Assembly: GCA_963210315.1 (NCBI GenBank)
Contig: OY723250.1
Coordinates: 744,001 to 808,000 of the forward strand
From: Rhynchopus euleeides
Taxonomy: Eukaryota; Euglenozoa; Diplonemea; Diplonemida; Diplonemidae
Length of the DNA stretch: 64,000 nt
Reading direction: 5' to 3'
A program made the position numbers and the translations under genes. Of the stretch, positions 32,841 to 44,500 are shown in pieces. A model generated the notes under the pieces. The model saw only the letters and a list, made by a program, of their open reading frames with translations. It had not been told where the DNA came from and ran no database searches. The first letter of the stretch is position 1. Every line of letters starts with the position of its first letter.

Positions 32841-33147
32841 ACGAGAGACGACCGCACGAGAACTGATACGATATCCAAGTCGCTAAGTAAGTCACACCAC
32901 ATGGACGTGATCTGCTCCTTTCTTTGGTTAAAAAAGGGAAAGGCACGTGGGAAGGACACTGAAGGTCGGAGGCTCCACCGAAAGAATCTCGGAAGGATGA
33001 TACCTCGGCCGCGCGTTGAAGAGCGCGGGATCTTCCACTTACTGGGAAGGATGTCTGACACTCGCCTGATATGGCGGGGGGGGGGGGGGGTCGAAAAGGA
33101 AAGCCCGGGCCCGGAAAAGTTTCTGCCGATGGATCTTCGACAGACGA
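32841..33147. repeat. About 300-bp dispersed repeat, second copy, inside the large transposon
   Basis: It matches 26243-26538 in the same orientation and lies between the transposon's left end and the 3' end of the fusion gene. Directly beside it (33268-33175, minus strand) is a short protein-like frame reading LLRFVICDFGLAELSAVD, which resembles a kinase DFG region. Confidence 0.7.
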
Positions 33148-33312
33148 AACGAATGCGAAACAAATACCTGCTGGAATAGTGTAGCCACAGCTCATCAGAG
33201 CTGTCAACTGCACTGAGTTCTGCAAGCCCAAAATCACAGATAACGAAACGAAGCAAACCATAGATCATAACAAAACGAGGCAGGGCGTCATCTCTTCGAC
33301 CCTGCCTGGCAA

Positions 33313-36300
33313 TTACCTGCCCTTCTTCGCAGCCTTCCCGCCGGGCTTCTTCGCCCCACCCTTCTTCGGAGCGGCCTTTTGCTTGGGGGTAGCAGACCCC
33401 CCCCTGGGTTTCTTGTTTGGGGGGGCCGTCCCGCTAGCAGGCGAGCTCTCTGAAGGCCGCTTCTTCTGCGGCTGCGCAGGGGTCTTCTTCTCCTTCGTAG
33501 GGGGCGCCTGCTTCTGCGGCTGCGCAGGGGTCTTCTTCTCCTTCGTAGGGGGCGCCTGCTTCTGCGGCTGCGCAGGGGTCTTCTTCTCCTTCGTAGGGGG
33601 CGCCTGCTTCTGCGGCTGCGCAGAGGTCTTCTTCTCCTTCGCAGGGGGCGGGGCTTCGGAGGTGCGCTTCTTTTTCCGTGGTCTCTCGTCGTCAGAAGAT
33701 GAAGAAGATGCAGACGAAGAGGCAGAAGAGGAAGTAGTAGTAGTAGTCGTTGTTGTTGAAGAGGTATGCGGGGAAGAAGAGGAAGAAGGGGAGAAGTCAG
33801 ACGAATCTTCCGTGTCCGACGAGTCGCCGCTCTCCAGATCGCCACACTCCGAGGACCGCAGACTGCCCGCGTCCACGTCATCCTCTTCCGCACCGTCCAT
33901 GAAGAGCCGATCCTTATCGGCGGAGGGACTCCACACCTCCCTGCTCGCGGAGGACTTCCAGGTCCCAGGTTCCACCGACAGCTCGGCGTCAGTGAGGGCG
34001 CCCCATGCCTCCCTGGCTACGAGGGTCTGCCACGTGGCCTTCTTCTTCTTCTTAGCCCACAACTCCAGCAGGGCGTCGGCCGCAGCCTGCGAGGCCAGAG
34101 CATCAGCCTCGCTCCACGGGTACTTCGCCGTGGTCTGCTGGCGGGTGAGCGTGCTCGCCTTGAGCGTGTACCCGCACAGGGGCATCTCCGGGATACTCCA
34201 GCGAAGCCTGAAGTTGTGGAGGTGGGCACACACCTGGAAGCACGAGTTCAGCCATTCGAGGCCGCCCGTGACATTCTGCAGGTTCCAGATCTCCCGGAAG
34301 ACCTTGAACGACTGCTTCAGCCGTGCGATGGCCCTCTCCACACGCGAACGGGCAGCAGCGTGTGCGCGGTTAAACTCCACGCATGCAGGAGTACGCAGGC
34401 GGGTGAAGAAGTCGAAGTCCGACGCCCTGTTCTCGTCGTTGGACTTCGCGACGCGGCGGTTCGGGATCACCACACATGCTGCGTCAGCATATGCCCCATC
34501 ACCGAGGACGATGTCGTTCGGCCGGAGGGGGACCCGCTTGTAGCTGTCGGCCTTCGGGGCCTGCCTGGCGGATCCCCAGATATCCCCATCGGGTCGGGGC
34601 CCGGGGTTCAGCGCCGACAACCCCGCAATGAACCCGAGGGCGGTCACGCACAGCTGCACCTTCTTCGCGTGGCGGGAGTAGTACCCGCTGTAGTCTGCCT
34701 TGTTTGCACAGACGTACACGGGGAACACGTCCACCGCAAGCGACGCGAGGGGCTCGAAGGGGAAGTGGTTCACTGAGCGGTGAGCCCAGGGCTTCGTGAA
34801 CCACTGACGACCCTCCACATCTGTCCCGATCTCATCCATGCTGGAGAGCAGATGCATCACCCCCTTGTTGTACTCCGCCGAGAGAGTCTCGCGCTCGAGG
34901 GACACACCAGGGAGGTGCTGTTTGTAAGCCTCCTTCTTCAAAAGGGGCATGTGGCGGAGGTACACCAGGGAGATGAGGAGGCAGCGACGGGGGCATGCCT
35001 TTTCCCCGCCGTAGAGGTCGTAGAGCTTGGTGAGCTGCCAGGGGTGGAACCCAGTGGCAGCGAAGGAGAAGTCCGTCCTGGCATCAGGGTATCCAAAGAA
35101 GGGAAGCCAGGCTCTCACATCCACATCCTCCGTCTTGTGCCCGAGGAGCGGGTGGTCCGCATCCTTCTCCTCCTTCGTCTTCCGCAGATCCGCCATCTTC
35201 AGGCGCATCTCGGCAGCCTCGTCGAGGTAGCGGTGGACGCGTCCGGCGTCGTGGTCCTGCCACGCCTCGGCGTAACTGGAGGTTTTCGCCCCCTCCTTGC
35301 GCGCCTCCACCGCCTTCTCCTCCGCCTCAACCACGGCCTGCTTGGCGGGGCGGCCGCGGCGGTTCAGGCCAGCCGCTTGGCGTGCGTCCTTCCCGAACTC
35401 CTTCGCCTCCTTCTTCGCCACAAACGCCTCTTCCATCGTCTGCGACGTCCCACACCCAGCGCCCACAACCACATCCCGGTCGGGGTCAGGGGCAGTTCCC
35501 ACCTCCTCCTCGCGCGCCGCCGCCGCTGCTGCGTAGCGCTGTTTCCGGGCCAAAGCGACACGACGCCGCATTACCCGGTACCGCAGGCGTGTAATCGCCT
35601 TGCCCGCCCCCACAGACAAAGCCTGGGTGCACCCCCTCGGCATTGTCCCCTGGCGAAGTGCGGTCAGGATGTGCTGCAGGTCTGCTGAAAACCCCGTGCC
35701 CCTCAGGAACTGGACCGTCGCCTCGCGGTAGTCCTCCAGAAACTTCTTACGGGCATGCCCGTTGATGGTGGCATCCACCCGCGGGTGGACAGACTCCAGG
35801 AGGCCGTCTCCGTTCATCTGGGGGATGGCATCCATTAGCCGGGTGAACAAGGTGTTGTACTCCTCCTCGAACCGGCGTCTAACCTCCGCCTTTTCCGCAA
35901 TGGAGTCGAGGGTGGCCTGGCTGGGGACTGAAAGCTTCTTTGCGCTCAGGTTCTCGTAGGACGGCGTGTCCCGGTGCACGGCATCCTCCCCCACAGGCGA
36001 GGGAGGCGTCGGCTCCTTCCGCTTCTTCTTGGGGGGGCTTGGCATCTGCGGCAGGGGTGCTGCATCCCTGCTGCGCTGTTGGGGAGCTACCGCCGGGGCG
36101 CTTGGTGGTGGTGGTGGGGGGCTTGCCATTTGCAGGTCTTCACCCTGCGACAGGGGTACTTCCTCCCGCCTGTGCTGTGGGGGAGCGACCGCCGCGGCGC
36201 TTGGTGGCACAAGATCTCCGTGGGGGTCTGCCGCCGGATCCAACTCTTGCACCAACGTGCGTAGAAACAGCACCCCTTGCCGTTTGAATGCCGCCCGCTG

Positions 36301-38589
36301 GTCGCCCCCAGGTGACAAGAGGCTGCGGGCCACGGGCGGTGGAGGTGGTGACTGCCGGTCGTCGTCGAAGCTGAAGCTGGGGCAGAAGTCGGCCGACGCG
36401 TTAGAAGCGGCGTACGGCGTGCCGTCGAAGTCTGGAGTCCACGGGATGGTCGTGGCTCTGCTCGTTGCGCGAGGGGTGGCAGGAGGGGCCGGAGTCCCAA
36501 GGACAGGGGTCGCAGGAGGGGCCGGACGACTCTGGCTGGGGGTTTTGTTTTTCTGCCCCTTGTGGTAGGCCACAGAGTAGGCCAGGAAGTCTCCACCGAT
36601 GAAGTAGGTGGAGCGGAGGAGGACTTCGAACTCCCCCAGGGTACACCCCGCCGACTGCGGCAGGTGGCTGTACAGTCCCCTGACAAAGGTCTGGGCAAAC
36701 AGCCTGAGGGACGCACCTTCCGCCTGCCCGACATTGAGAGCGCCCAATGAAATGAACACCGGCCTATCCGGTACCCTGGGCGTTGTACGCGACCCATCCT
36801 TCTTTGCTGTCGACGTCTTCGTCGAAGCAATATTCTCCAAGAATATTTTGGCGACCTCCGCAGTTGCGCCCCAGTCCGCCGTCGGCCACGAGAAGGGCGC
36901 TGCCTCGCACATCCTACGCACCCTCTTGCGGATCACCAGCACCGTCTCCTCCGGGTGCTCTTCCTGCAGCGCCTGGAACAGGGACTGCACCAGCACACAA
37001 CCGTCGTAGGTGAATGCTTTTTTGTTGAGTTCGAAAAGCCCAGGTGGCGTCGCGGTGCTGTGGTTTGCAGCTGGCGCCGCGGCATTCGGTGTGCCTGCAG
37101 GGACCTGGGGCGGAGGGGCATCGCAGGGAGCAGAGGTCGCGGGAGGCGTCGCGGGGTCAGCAGGCGTTGCGGTGGGCGTGGGCGTCGCGGGGTCAGCAGG
37201 CGTTGTGGTGGGTGGGGGCGTCGCGGGGTCAGCAGGCGTTGCGGTGGGTGTGGGCGTCGCAGGGTCAGCAGGCGTTGCGGTGGGTGTGGGCGTCGCAGGG
37301 TCAGCAGGCGTTGCGGTGGGTGGGGGCGTCGCGGGGTCAGCAGGCGTTGCGGTGGGTGTGGGCGTCGTCGCGGCGGCGGGCGGGGGTGGCATCAGCGGCT
37401 CAGCGGCAGCGGGGTGGGCAGACGAGGGAGCTGCGGGACGCGCCTCGTACATTACGACGTACGGGGTGTTACACTGGGGGCCGTCGTTAACAGCCTCGAG
37501 GACATCCCTCTCGCCCACTTCCACCACTGCACCGTCGTTGCACATCCGCCACACACCACCCTGCTTGACATAGGACACATAGTGTCCCATCGTGGCATCC
37601 CATCCCTCATGGACGACCACTCCGCACAGAGCGTACTGCTGCTGGCTCACGCTGATGTGTGTCTCAATGTAAACCCGACCGGTGAGCTTCTCCCAATCGG
37701 GTGTGACCCACTTGAGCGCCAGCAGGAGGAAGCGAGGAGGGGGGTCGATGCAGAAGGTGCGGGTGGCCTTTGGGACATCCTTCTTGCATTTCGCCTCGCA
37801 GTGCAACAGGTTGTCCGGGTCGTCCTGTACGTCCTTTCGGAACAGCCTGGCGACAACGTCAGACACTGCCACGTCTGTGTCGCGAGACGACAGCGGGACC
37901 TCCTGCACATACTCCACCACAGAGCGCCCCTTCCACGTGACGTCGCACTGATGGCAATTGGTGGAGATGTGGTGGTGGTGCTCAAAAGCAGCACCCACGG
38001 GACTGTCGCACTCCAAGAGCAGCGCGCGGAGCCACTCAGCGGCGTCGTGCTGGACCTGCACGTTCCGAAAGATTCGCGGCATCTCCGCGACCAGCTCTTT
38101 CAGAGGTTTCTTGTAGAGAACCCCCTTCGTCCTTGCGCCCCCTCCTTCCTGCTGCGCGGCAAACACTGCTCTCAGGCAGGACATGACCCCCGTGGTCGGA
38201 CTGCGTGCATCGCGCACAGCGCATCGCACCTCTACACACCCACGCAGCAACTGCAATACGCTGTTCAGGTAACAGGTACTGCCAAGGTTGGGCAAGCCAC
38301 AGGCCACGACTGGCTCGTCGGGCAGTCTGGGTGCCAGAGGCACAGCTGGAGCAGCAGGAGCAGCTGACTGACTGTGAAGGTGAGATGTAGGCGGAGACGT
38401 GGGCGCAGCGGCAGGGCAGTGGGGTGGGGTCGGTGCGAGGGGTGTACAAGACATCGGGGGGGCGGCAGGAGGTTGTATCGTCGCCGAAGAGGAAGATGTG
38501 GGCGGAGACGTCGGCGCAGCGGCAGGGCTGTGGGGTGGGGTCGGTGCGAGGGGCAGATAGGTTCCAAGGCATGGGGCAACCTCTAACAT
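33313..38589 (-). CDS. USP-type deubiquitinase fused to Harbinger-like DDE transposase
   Basis: One intronless frame of about 1,758 residues; TAA at 33313. The first ATG (38589) lies in the edge unit of the 31-bp array; the next in-frame ATG is about 46 codons on. N-terminus: Pro-rich duplicated linker. Residues about 95-370 form a ubiquitin-specific protease: Cys box GLPNLGSTCYLNSVLQLL (Cys near 106) and His box MGHYVSYVKQGGVWRMCNDG (His near 335), with CHQC and HCEAKC zinc-type pairs. Then come six ATPTPTATPADP-like repeats and a long linker with an NLS-like PKKKRKEPTP. Residues about 1250-1450 form a DDE_Tnp_4/Harbinger-type nuclease: first Asp in LAVDVFPVYV (near 1286), second in LGDGAYAD (near 1363), Glu in RSRVERAIARLK (near 1418), with FNRAHAAARSRVE between. 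The tail has an acidic/Ser block, four PPTKEKKTPAQPQKQA repeats and a Lys/Ala/Gly end like histone H1. All catalytic residues are present, so it looks intact. Confidence 0.85.
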   Translation of the reverse strand: MLEVAPCLGTYLPLAPTPPHSPAAAPTSPPTSSSSATIQPPAAPPMSCTPLAPTPPHCPAAAPTSPPTSHLHSQSAAPAAPAVPLAPRLPDEPVVACGLPNLGSTCYLNSVLQLLRGCVEVRCAVRDARSPTTGVMSCLRAVFAAQQEGGGARTKGVLYKKPLKELVAEMPRIFRNVQVQHDAAEWLRALLLECDSPVGAAFEHHHHISTNCHQCDVTWKGRSVVEYVQEVPLSSRDTDVAVSDVVARLFRKDVQDDPDNLLHCEAKCKKDVPKATRTFCIDPPPRFLLLALKWVTPDWEKLTGRVYIETHISVSQQQYALCGVVVHEGWDATMGHYVSYVKQGGVWRMCNDGAVVEVGERDVLEAVNDGPQCNTPYVVMYEARPAAPSSAHPAAAEPLMPPPPAAATTPTPTATPADPATPPPTATPADPATPTPTATPADPATPTPTATPADPATPPPTTTPADPATPTPTATPADPATPPATSAPCDAPPPQVPAGTPNAAAPAANHSTATPPGLFELNKKAFTYDGCVLVQSLFQALQEEHPEETVLVIRKRVRRMCEAAPFSWPTADWGATAEVAKIFLENIASTKTSTAKKDGSRTTPRVPDRPVFISLGALNVGQAEGASLRLFAQTFVRGLYSHLPQSAGCTLGEFEVLLRSTYFIGGDFLAYSVAYHKGQKNKTPSQSRPAPPATPVLGTPAPPATPRATSRATTIPWTPDFDGTPYAASNASADFCPSFSFDDDRQSPPPPPVARSLLSPGGDQRAAFKRQGVLFLRTLVQELDPAADPHGDLVPPSAAAVAPPQHRREEVPLSQGEDLQMASPPPPPPSAPAVAPQQRSRDAAPLPQMPSPPKKKRKEPTPPSPVGEDAVHRDTPSYENLSAKKLSVPSQATLDSIAEKAEVRRRFEEEYNTLFTRLMDAIPQMNGDGLLESVHPRVDATINGHARKKFLEDYREATVQFLRGTGFSADLQHILTALRQGTMPRGCTQALSVGAGKAITRLRYRVMRRRVALARKQRYAAAAAAREEEVGTAPDPDRDVVVGAGCGTSQTMEEAFVAKKEAKEFGKDARQAAGLNRRGRPAKQAVVEAEEKAVEARKEGAKTSSYAEAWQDHDAGRVHRYLDEAAEMRLKMADLRKTKEEKDADHPLLGHKTEDVDVRAWLPFFGYPDARTDFSFAATGFHPWQLTKLYDLYGGEKACPRRCLLISLVYLRHMPLLKKEAYKQHLPGVSLERETLSAEYNKGVMHLLSSMDEIGTDVEGRQWFTKPWAHRSVNHFPFEPLASLAVDVFPVYVCANKADYSGYYSRHAKKVQLCVTALGFIAGLSALNPGPRPDGDIWGSARQAPKADSYKRVPLRPNDIVLGDGAYADAACVVIPNRRVAKSNDENRASDFDFFTRLRTPACVEFNRAHAAARSRVERAIARLKQSFKVFREIWNLQNVTGGLEWLNSCFQVCAHLHNFRLRWSIPEMPLCGYTLKASTLTRQQTTAKYPWSEADALASQAAADALLELWAKKKKKATWQTLVAREAWGALTDAELSVEPGTWKSSASREVWSPSADKDRLFMDGAEEDDVDAGSLRSSECGDLESGDSSDTEDSSDFSPSSSSSPHTSSTTTTTTTTSSSASSSASSSSSDDERPRKKKRTSEAPPPAKEKKTSAQPQKQAPPTKEKKTPAQPQKQAPPTKEKKTPAQPQKQAPPTKEKKTPAQPQKKRPSESSPASGTAPPNKKPRGGSATPKQKAAPKKGGAKKPGGKAAKKGR
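33465..33656 (-). repeat. Four 48-bp tandem repeats coding the basic tail of the fusion protein
   Basis: In-frame units each encode PPTKEKKTPAQPQKQA with small changes; the outermost unit has KTSAQPQ. Unit length is a multiple of three, as expected for repeats kept in frame. Confidence 0.8.
37150..37375 (-). repeat. Six 36-bp tandem repeats (ATPTPTATPADP) in the linker of the fusion protein
   Basis: In-frame Pro/Thr/Ala repeats follow the protease domain directly and probably form an extended spacer between protease and transposase. Confidence 0.8.
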
Positions 38590-41500
38590 AGGTTCCCAGG
38601 CATGGGGCAACCTCTAACATAGGTTCCAAGGCATGGGGCAACCTCGCAGATAGGTTCCAAGGCATGGGGCAACCTCGCAGATAGGTTCCAAGGCATGGGG
38701 CAACCTCGCAGATAGGTTCCCAGGCATGGGGCAACCTCGCAGATAGGTTCCAAGGCATGGGGCAACCTCTAACATAGGTTCCAAGGCATGGGGCAACCTC
38801 TAACATAGGTTCCCAGGCATGGGGCAACCTCGCAGATAGGTTCCAAGGCATGGGGCAACCTCGCAGATAGGTTCCAAGGCATGGGGCAACCTCTAACATA
38901 GGTTCCAAGGCATGGGGCAACCTCGCAGATAGGTTCCAAGGCATGGGGCAACCTCGCAGATAGGTTCCCAGGCATGGGGCAACCTCGCAGATAGGTTCCC
39001 AGGCATGGGGCAACCTCGCAGATAGGTTCCAAGGCATGGGGCAACCTCGCAGATAGGTTCCAAGGCATGGGGCAACCTCTAACATAGGTTCCAAGGCATG
39101 GGGCAACCTCTCACATAGGTTCCCAGGCATGGGGCAACCTCGCAGATAGGTTCCAAGGCATGGGGCAACCTCGCAGATAGGTTCCAAGGCATGGGGCAAC
39201 CTCGCAGATAGGTTCCAAGGCATGGGGCAACCTCTCACATAGGTTCCAAGGCATGGGGCAACCTCGCAGATAGGTTCCAAGGCATGGGGCAACCTCTAAC
39301 ATAGGTTCCAAGGCATGGGGCAACCTCTAACATAGGTTCCCAGGCATGGGGCAACCTCGCAGAGAGGTTCCAAGGCATGGGGCAACCTCGCAGATAGGTT
39401 CCAAGGCATGGGGCAACCTCTCACATAGGTTCCCAGGCATGGGGCAACCTCGCAGATAGGTTCCAAGGCATGGGGCAACCTCTCACATAGGTTCCAAGGC
39501 ATGGGGCAACCTCGCAGATAGGTTCCAAGGCATGGGGCAACCTCGCAGATAGGTTCCAAGGCATGGGGCAACCTCTCACATAGGTTCCAAGGCATGGGGC
39601 AACCTCGCAGATAGGTTCCAAGGCATGGGGCAACCTCTAACATAGGTTCCCAGGCATGGGGCAACCTCGCAGATAGGTTCCAAGGCATGGGGCAACCTCT
39701 CACATAGGTTCCCAGGCATGGGGCAACCTCGCAGATAGGTTCCCAGGCATGGGGCAACCTCGCAGATAGGTTCCCAGGCATGGGGCAACCTCGCAGATAG
39801 GTTCCAAGGCATGGGGCAACCTCGCAGATAGGTTCCAAGGCATGGGGCAACCTCTAACATAGGTTCCAAGGCATGGGGCAACCTCTAACATAGGTTCCCA
39901 GGCATGGGGCAACCTCGCAGATAGGTTCCAAGGCATGGGGCAACCTCTAACATAGGTTCCAAGGCATGGGGCAACCTCGCAGATAGGTTCCAAGGCATGG
40001 GGCAACCTCGCAGATAGGTTCCAAGGCATGGGGCAACCTCGCAGATAGGTTCCAAGGCATGGGGCAACCTCGCAGATAGGTTCCCAGGCATGGGGCAACC
40101 TCGCAGATAGGTTCCAAGGCATGGGGCAACCTCTCACATAGGTTCCCAGGCATGGGGCAACCTCGCAGATAGGTTCCAAGGCATGGGGCAACCTCGCAGA
40201 TAGGTTCCAAGGCATGGGGCAACCTCTCACATAGGTTCCAAGGCATGGGGCAACCTCGCAGATAGGTTCCAAGGCATGGGGCAACCTCTAACATAGGTTC
40301 CAACGCATGGGGCAACCTCTAACATAGGTTCCCAGGCATGGGGCAACCTCGCAGATAGGTTCCAAGGCATGGGGCAACCTCTAACATAGGTTCCAAGGCA
40401 TGGGGCAACCTCGCAGATAGGTTCCAAGGCATGGGGCAACCTCTAACATAGGTTCCCAGGCATGGGGCAACCTCGCAGAGAGGTTCCAAGGCATGGGGCA
40501 ACCTCGCAGATAGGTTCCAAGGCATGGGGCAACCTCTAACATAGGTTCCAAGGCATGGGGCAACCTCTCACATAGGTTCCCAGGCATGGGGCAACCTCGC
40601 AGATAGGTTCCAAGGCATGGGGCAACCTCTCACATAGGTTCCCAGGCATGGGGCAACCTCGCAGATAGGTTCCAAGGCATGGGGCAACCTCGCAGATAGG
40701 TGCCAAGGCATGGGGCAACCTCTCACATAGGTTCCAAGGCATGGGGCAACCTCGCAGATAGGTTCCAAGGCATGGGGCAACCTCTCACATAGGTTCCCAG
40801 GCATGGGGCAACCTCGCAGATAGGTTCCCAGGCATGGGGCAACCTCGCAGATAGGTTCCCAGGCATGGGGCAACCTCGCAGATAGGTTCCAAGGCATGGG
40901 GCAACCTCTAACATAGGTTCCCAGGCATGGGGCAACCTCGCAGATAGGTTCCAAGGCATGGGGCAACCTCTAACATAGGTTCCCAGGCATGGGGCAACCT
41001 CGCAGATAGGTTCCAAGGCATGGGGCAACCTCTAACATAGGTTCCAAGGCATGGGGCAACCTCGCAGATAGGTTCCAAGGCATGGGGCAACCTCGCAGAG
41101 AGGTTCCAAGGCATGGGGCAACCTCGCAGATAGGTTCCAAGGCATGGGGCAACCTCGCAGATAGGTTCCAAGGCATGGGGCAACCTCGCAGATAGGTTCC
41201 CAGGCATGGGGCAACCTCACAGATAGGTTCCAAGGCATGGGGCAACCTCTCACATAGGTTCCCAGGCATGGGGCAACCTCGCAGATAGGTTCCAAGGCAT
41301 GGGGCAACCTCGCAGATAGGCTCCAAGGCATGGGGCAACCTCTAACATAGGTTCCAAGGCATGGGGCAACCTCTAACATAGGTTCCCAGGCATGGGGCAA
41401 CCTCGCAGATAGGTTCCAAGGCATGGGGCAACCTCTCACATAGGTTCCCAGGCATGGGGCAACCTCGCAGATAGGTTCCAAGGCATGGGGCAACCTCTCA

Positions 41501-44500
41501 CATAGGTTCCAAGGCATGGGGCAACCTCTAACATAGGTTCCAAGGCATGGGGCAACCTCGCAGATAGGTTCCAAGGCATGGGGCAACCTCGCAGAGAGGT
41601 TCCAAGGCATGGGGCAACCTCGCAGAGAGGTTCCAAGGCATGGGGCAACCTCGCAGATAGGTTCCAAGGCATGGGGCAACCTCGCAGATAGGTTCCAAGG
41701 CATGGGGCAACCTCGCAGATAGGTTCCCAGGCATGGGGCAACCTCACAGATAGGTTCCAAGGCATGGGGCAACCTCTCACATAGGTTCCCAGGCATGGGG
41801 CAACCTCGCAGATAGGTTCCAAGGCATGGGGCAACCTCGCAGATAGGTTCCAAGGCATGGGGCAACCTCGCAGATAGGCTCCAAGGCATGGGGCAACCTC
41901 TAACATAGGTTCCAAGGCATGGGGCAACCTCTAACATAGGTTCCCAGGCATGGGGCAACCTCGCAGATAGGTTCCAAGGCATGGGGCAACCTCGCAGATA
42001 GGTTCCCAGGCATGGGGCAACCTCGCAGATAGGTTCCAAGGCATGGGGCAACCTCTAACATAGGTTCCAAGGCATGGGGCAACCTCTAACATAGGTTCCC
42101 AGGCATGGGGCAACCTCGCAGATAGGTTCCAAGGCATGGGGCAACCTCGCAGATAGGTTCCAAGGCATGGGGCAACCTCTAACATAGGTTCCAAGGCATG
42201 GGGCAACCTCGCAGATAGGTTCCAAGGCATGGGGCAACCTCGCAGATAGGTTCCCAGGCATGGGGCAACCTCGCAGATAGGTTCCCAGGCATGGGGCAAC
42301 CTCGCAGATAGGTTCCAAGGCATGGGGCAACCTCGCAGATAGGTTCCAAGGCATGGGGCAACCTCTAACATAGGTTCCAAGGCATGGGGCAACCTCTCAC
42401 ATAGGTTCCCAGGCATGGGGCAACCTCGCAGATAGGTTCCAAGGCATGGGGCAACCTCGCAGATAGGTTCCAAGGCATGGGGCAACCTCGCAGATAGGTT
42501 CCAAGGCATGGGGCAACCTCTCACATAGGTTCCAAGGCATGGGGCAACCTCGCAGATAGGTTCCAAGGCATGGGGCAACCTCTAACATAGGTTCCAAGGC
42601 ATGGGGCAACCTCTAACATAGGTTCCCAGGCATGGGGCAACCTCGCAGAGAGGTTCCAAGGCATGGGGCAACCTCGCAGATAGGTTCCAAGGCATGGGGC
42701 AACCTCTCACATAGGTTCCCAGGCATGGGGCAACCTCGCAGATAGGTTCCAAGGCATGGGGCAACCTCTCACATAGGTTCCAAGGCATGGGGCAACCTCG
42801 CAGATAGGTTCCAAGGCATGGGGCAACCTCGCAGATAGGTTCCAAGGCATGGGGCAACCTCTCACATAGGTTCCAAGGCATGGGGCAACCTCGCAGATAG
42901 GTTCCAAGGCATGGGGCAACCTCTAACATAGGTTCCCAGGCATGGGGCAACCTCGCAGATAGGTTCCAAGGCATGGGGCAACCTCTCACATAGGTTCCCA
43001 GGCATGGGGCAACCTCGCAGATAGGTTCCCAGGCATGGGGCAACCTCGCAGATAGGTTCCCAGGCATGGGGCAACCTCGCAGATAGGTTCCAAGGCATGG
43101 GGCAACCTCGCAGATAGGTTCCAAGGCATGGGGCAACCTCTAACATAGGTTCCAAGGCATGGGGCAACCTCTAACATAGGTTCCCAGGCATGGGGCAACC
43201 TCGCAGATAGGTTCCAAGGCATGGGGCAACCTCTAACATAGGTTCCAAGGCATGGGGCAACCTCGCAGATAGGTTCCAAGGCATGGGGCAACCTCGCAGA
43301 TAGGTTCCAAGGCATGGGGCAACCTCGCAGATAGGTTCCAAGGCATGGGGCAACCTCGCAGATAGGTTCCCAGGCATGGGGCAACCTCGCAGATAGGTTC
43401 CAAGGCATGGGGCAACCTCTCACATAGGTTCCCAGGCATGGGGCAACCTCGCAGATAGGTTCCAAGGCATGGGGCAACCTCGCAGATAGGTTCCAAGGCA
43501 TGGGGCAACCTCGCAGATAGGTTCCAAGGCATGGGGCAACCTCTCACATAGGTTCCAAGGCATGGGGCAACCTCGCAGATAGGTTCCAAGGCATGGGGCA
43601 ACCTCTAACATAGGTTCCAAGGCATGGGGCAACCTCTAACATAGGTTCCCAGGCATGGGGCAACCTCGCAGATAGGTTCCAAGGCATGGGGCAACCTCTA
43701 ACATAGGTTCCAAGGCATGGGGCAACCTCGCAGATAGGTTCCAAGGCATGGGGCAACCTCTAACATAGGTTCCCAGGCATGGGGCAACCTCGCAGAGAGG
43801 TTCCAAGGCATGGGGCAACCTCGCAGATAGGTTCCAAGGCATGGGGCAACCTCTAACATAGGTTCCAAGGCATGGGGCAACCTCTCACATAGGTTCCCAG
43901 GCATGGGGCAACCTCGCAGATAGGTTCCAAGGCATGGGGCAACCTCTCACATAGGTTCCCAGGCATGGGGCAACCTCGCAGATAGGTTCCAAGGCATGGG
44001 GCAACCTCGCAGATAGGTGCCAAGGCATGGGGCAACCTCTCACATAGGTTCCAAGGCATGGGGCAACCTCGCAGATAGGTTCCAAGGCATGGGGCAACCT
44101 CTCACATAGGTTCCCAGGCATGGGGCAACCTCGCAGATAGGTTCCCAGGCATGGGGCAACCTCGCAGATAGGTTCCCAGGCATGGGGCAACCTCGCAGAT
44201 AGGTTCCAAGGCATGGGGCAACCTCTAACATAGGTTCCCAGGCATGGGGCAACCTCGCAGATAGGTTCCAAGGCATGGGGCAACCTCTAACATAGGTTCC
44301 CAGGCATGGGGCAACCTCGCAGATAGGTTCCAAGGCATGGGGCAACCTCTAACATAGGTTCCAAGGCATGGGGCAACCTCGCAGATAGGTTCCAAGGCAT
44401 GGGGCAACCTCGCAGAGAGGTTCCAAGGCATGGGGCAACCTCGCAGATAGGTTCCAAGGCATGGGGCAACCTCGCAGATAGGTTCCAAGGCATGGGGCAA

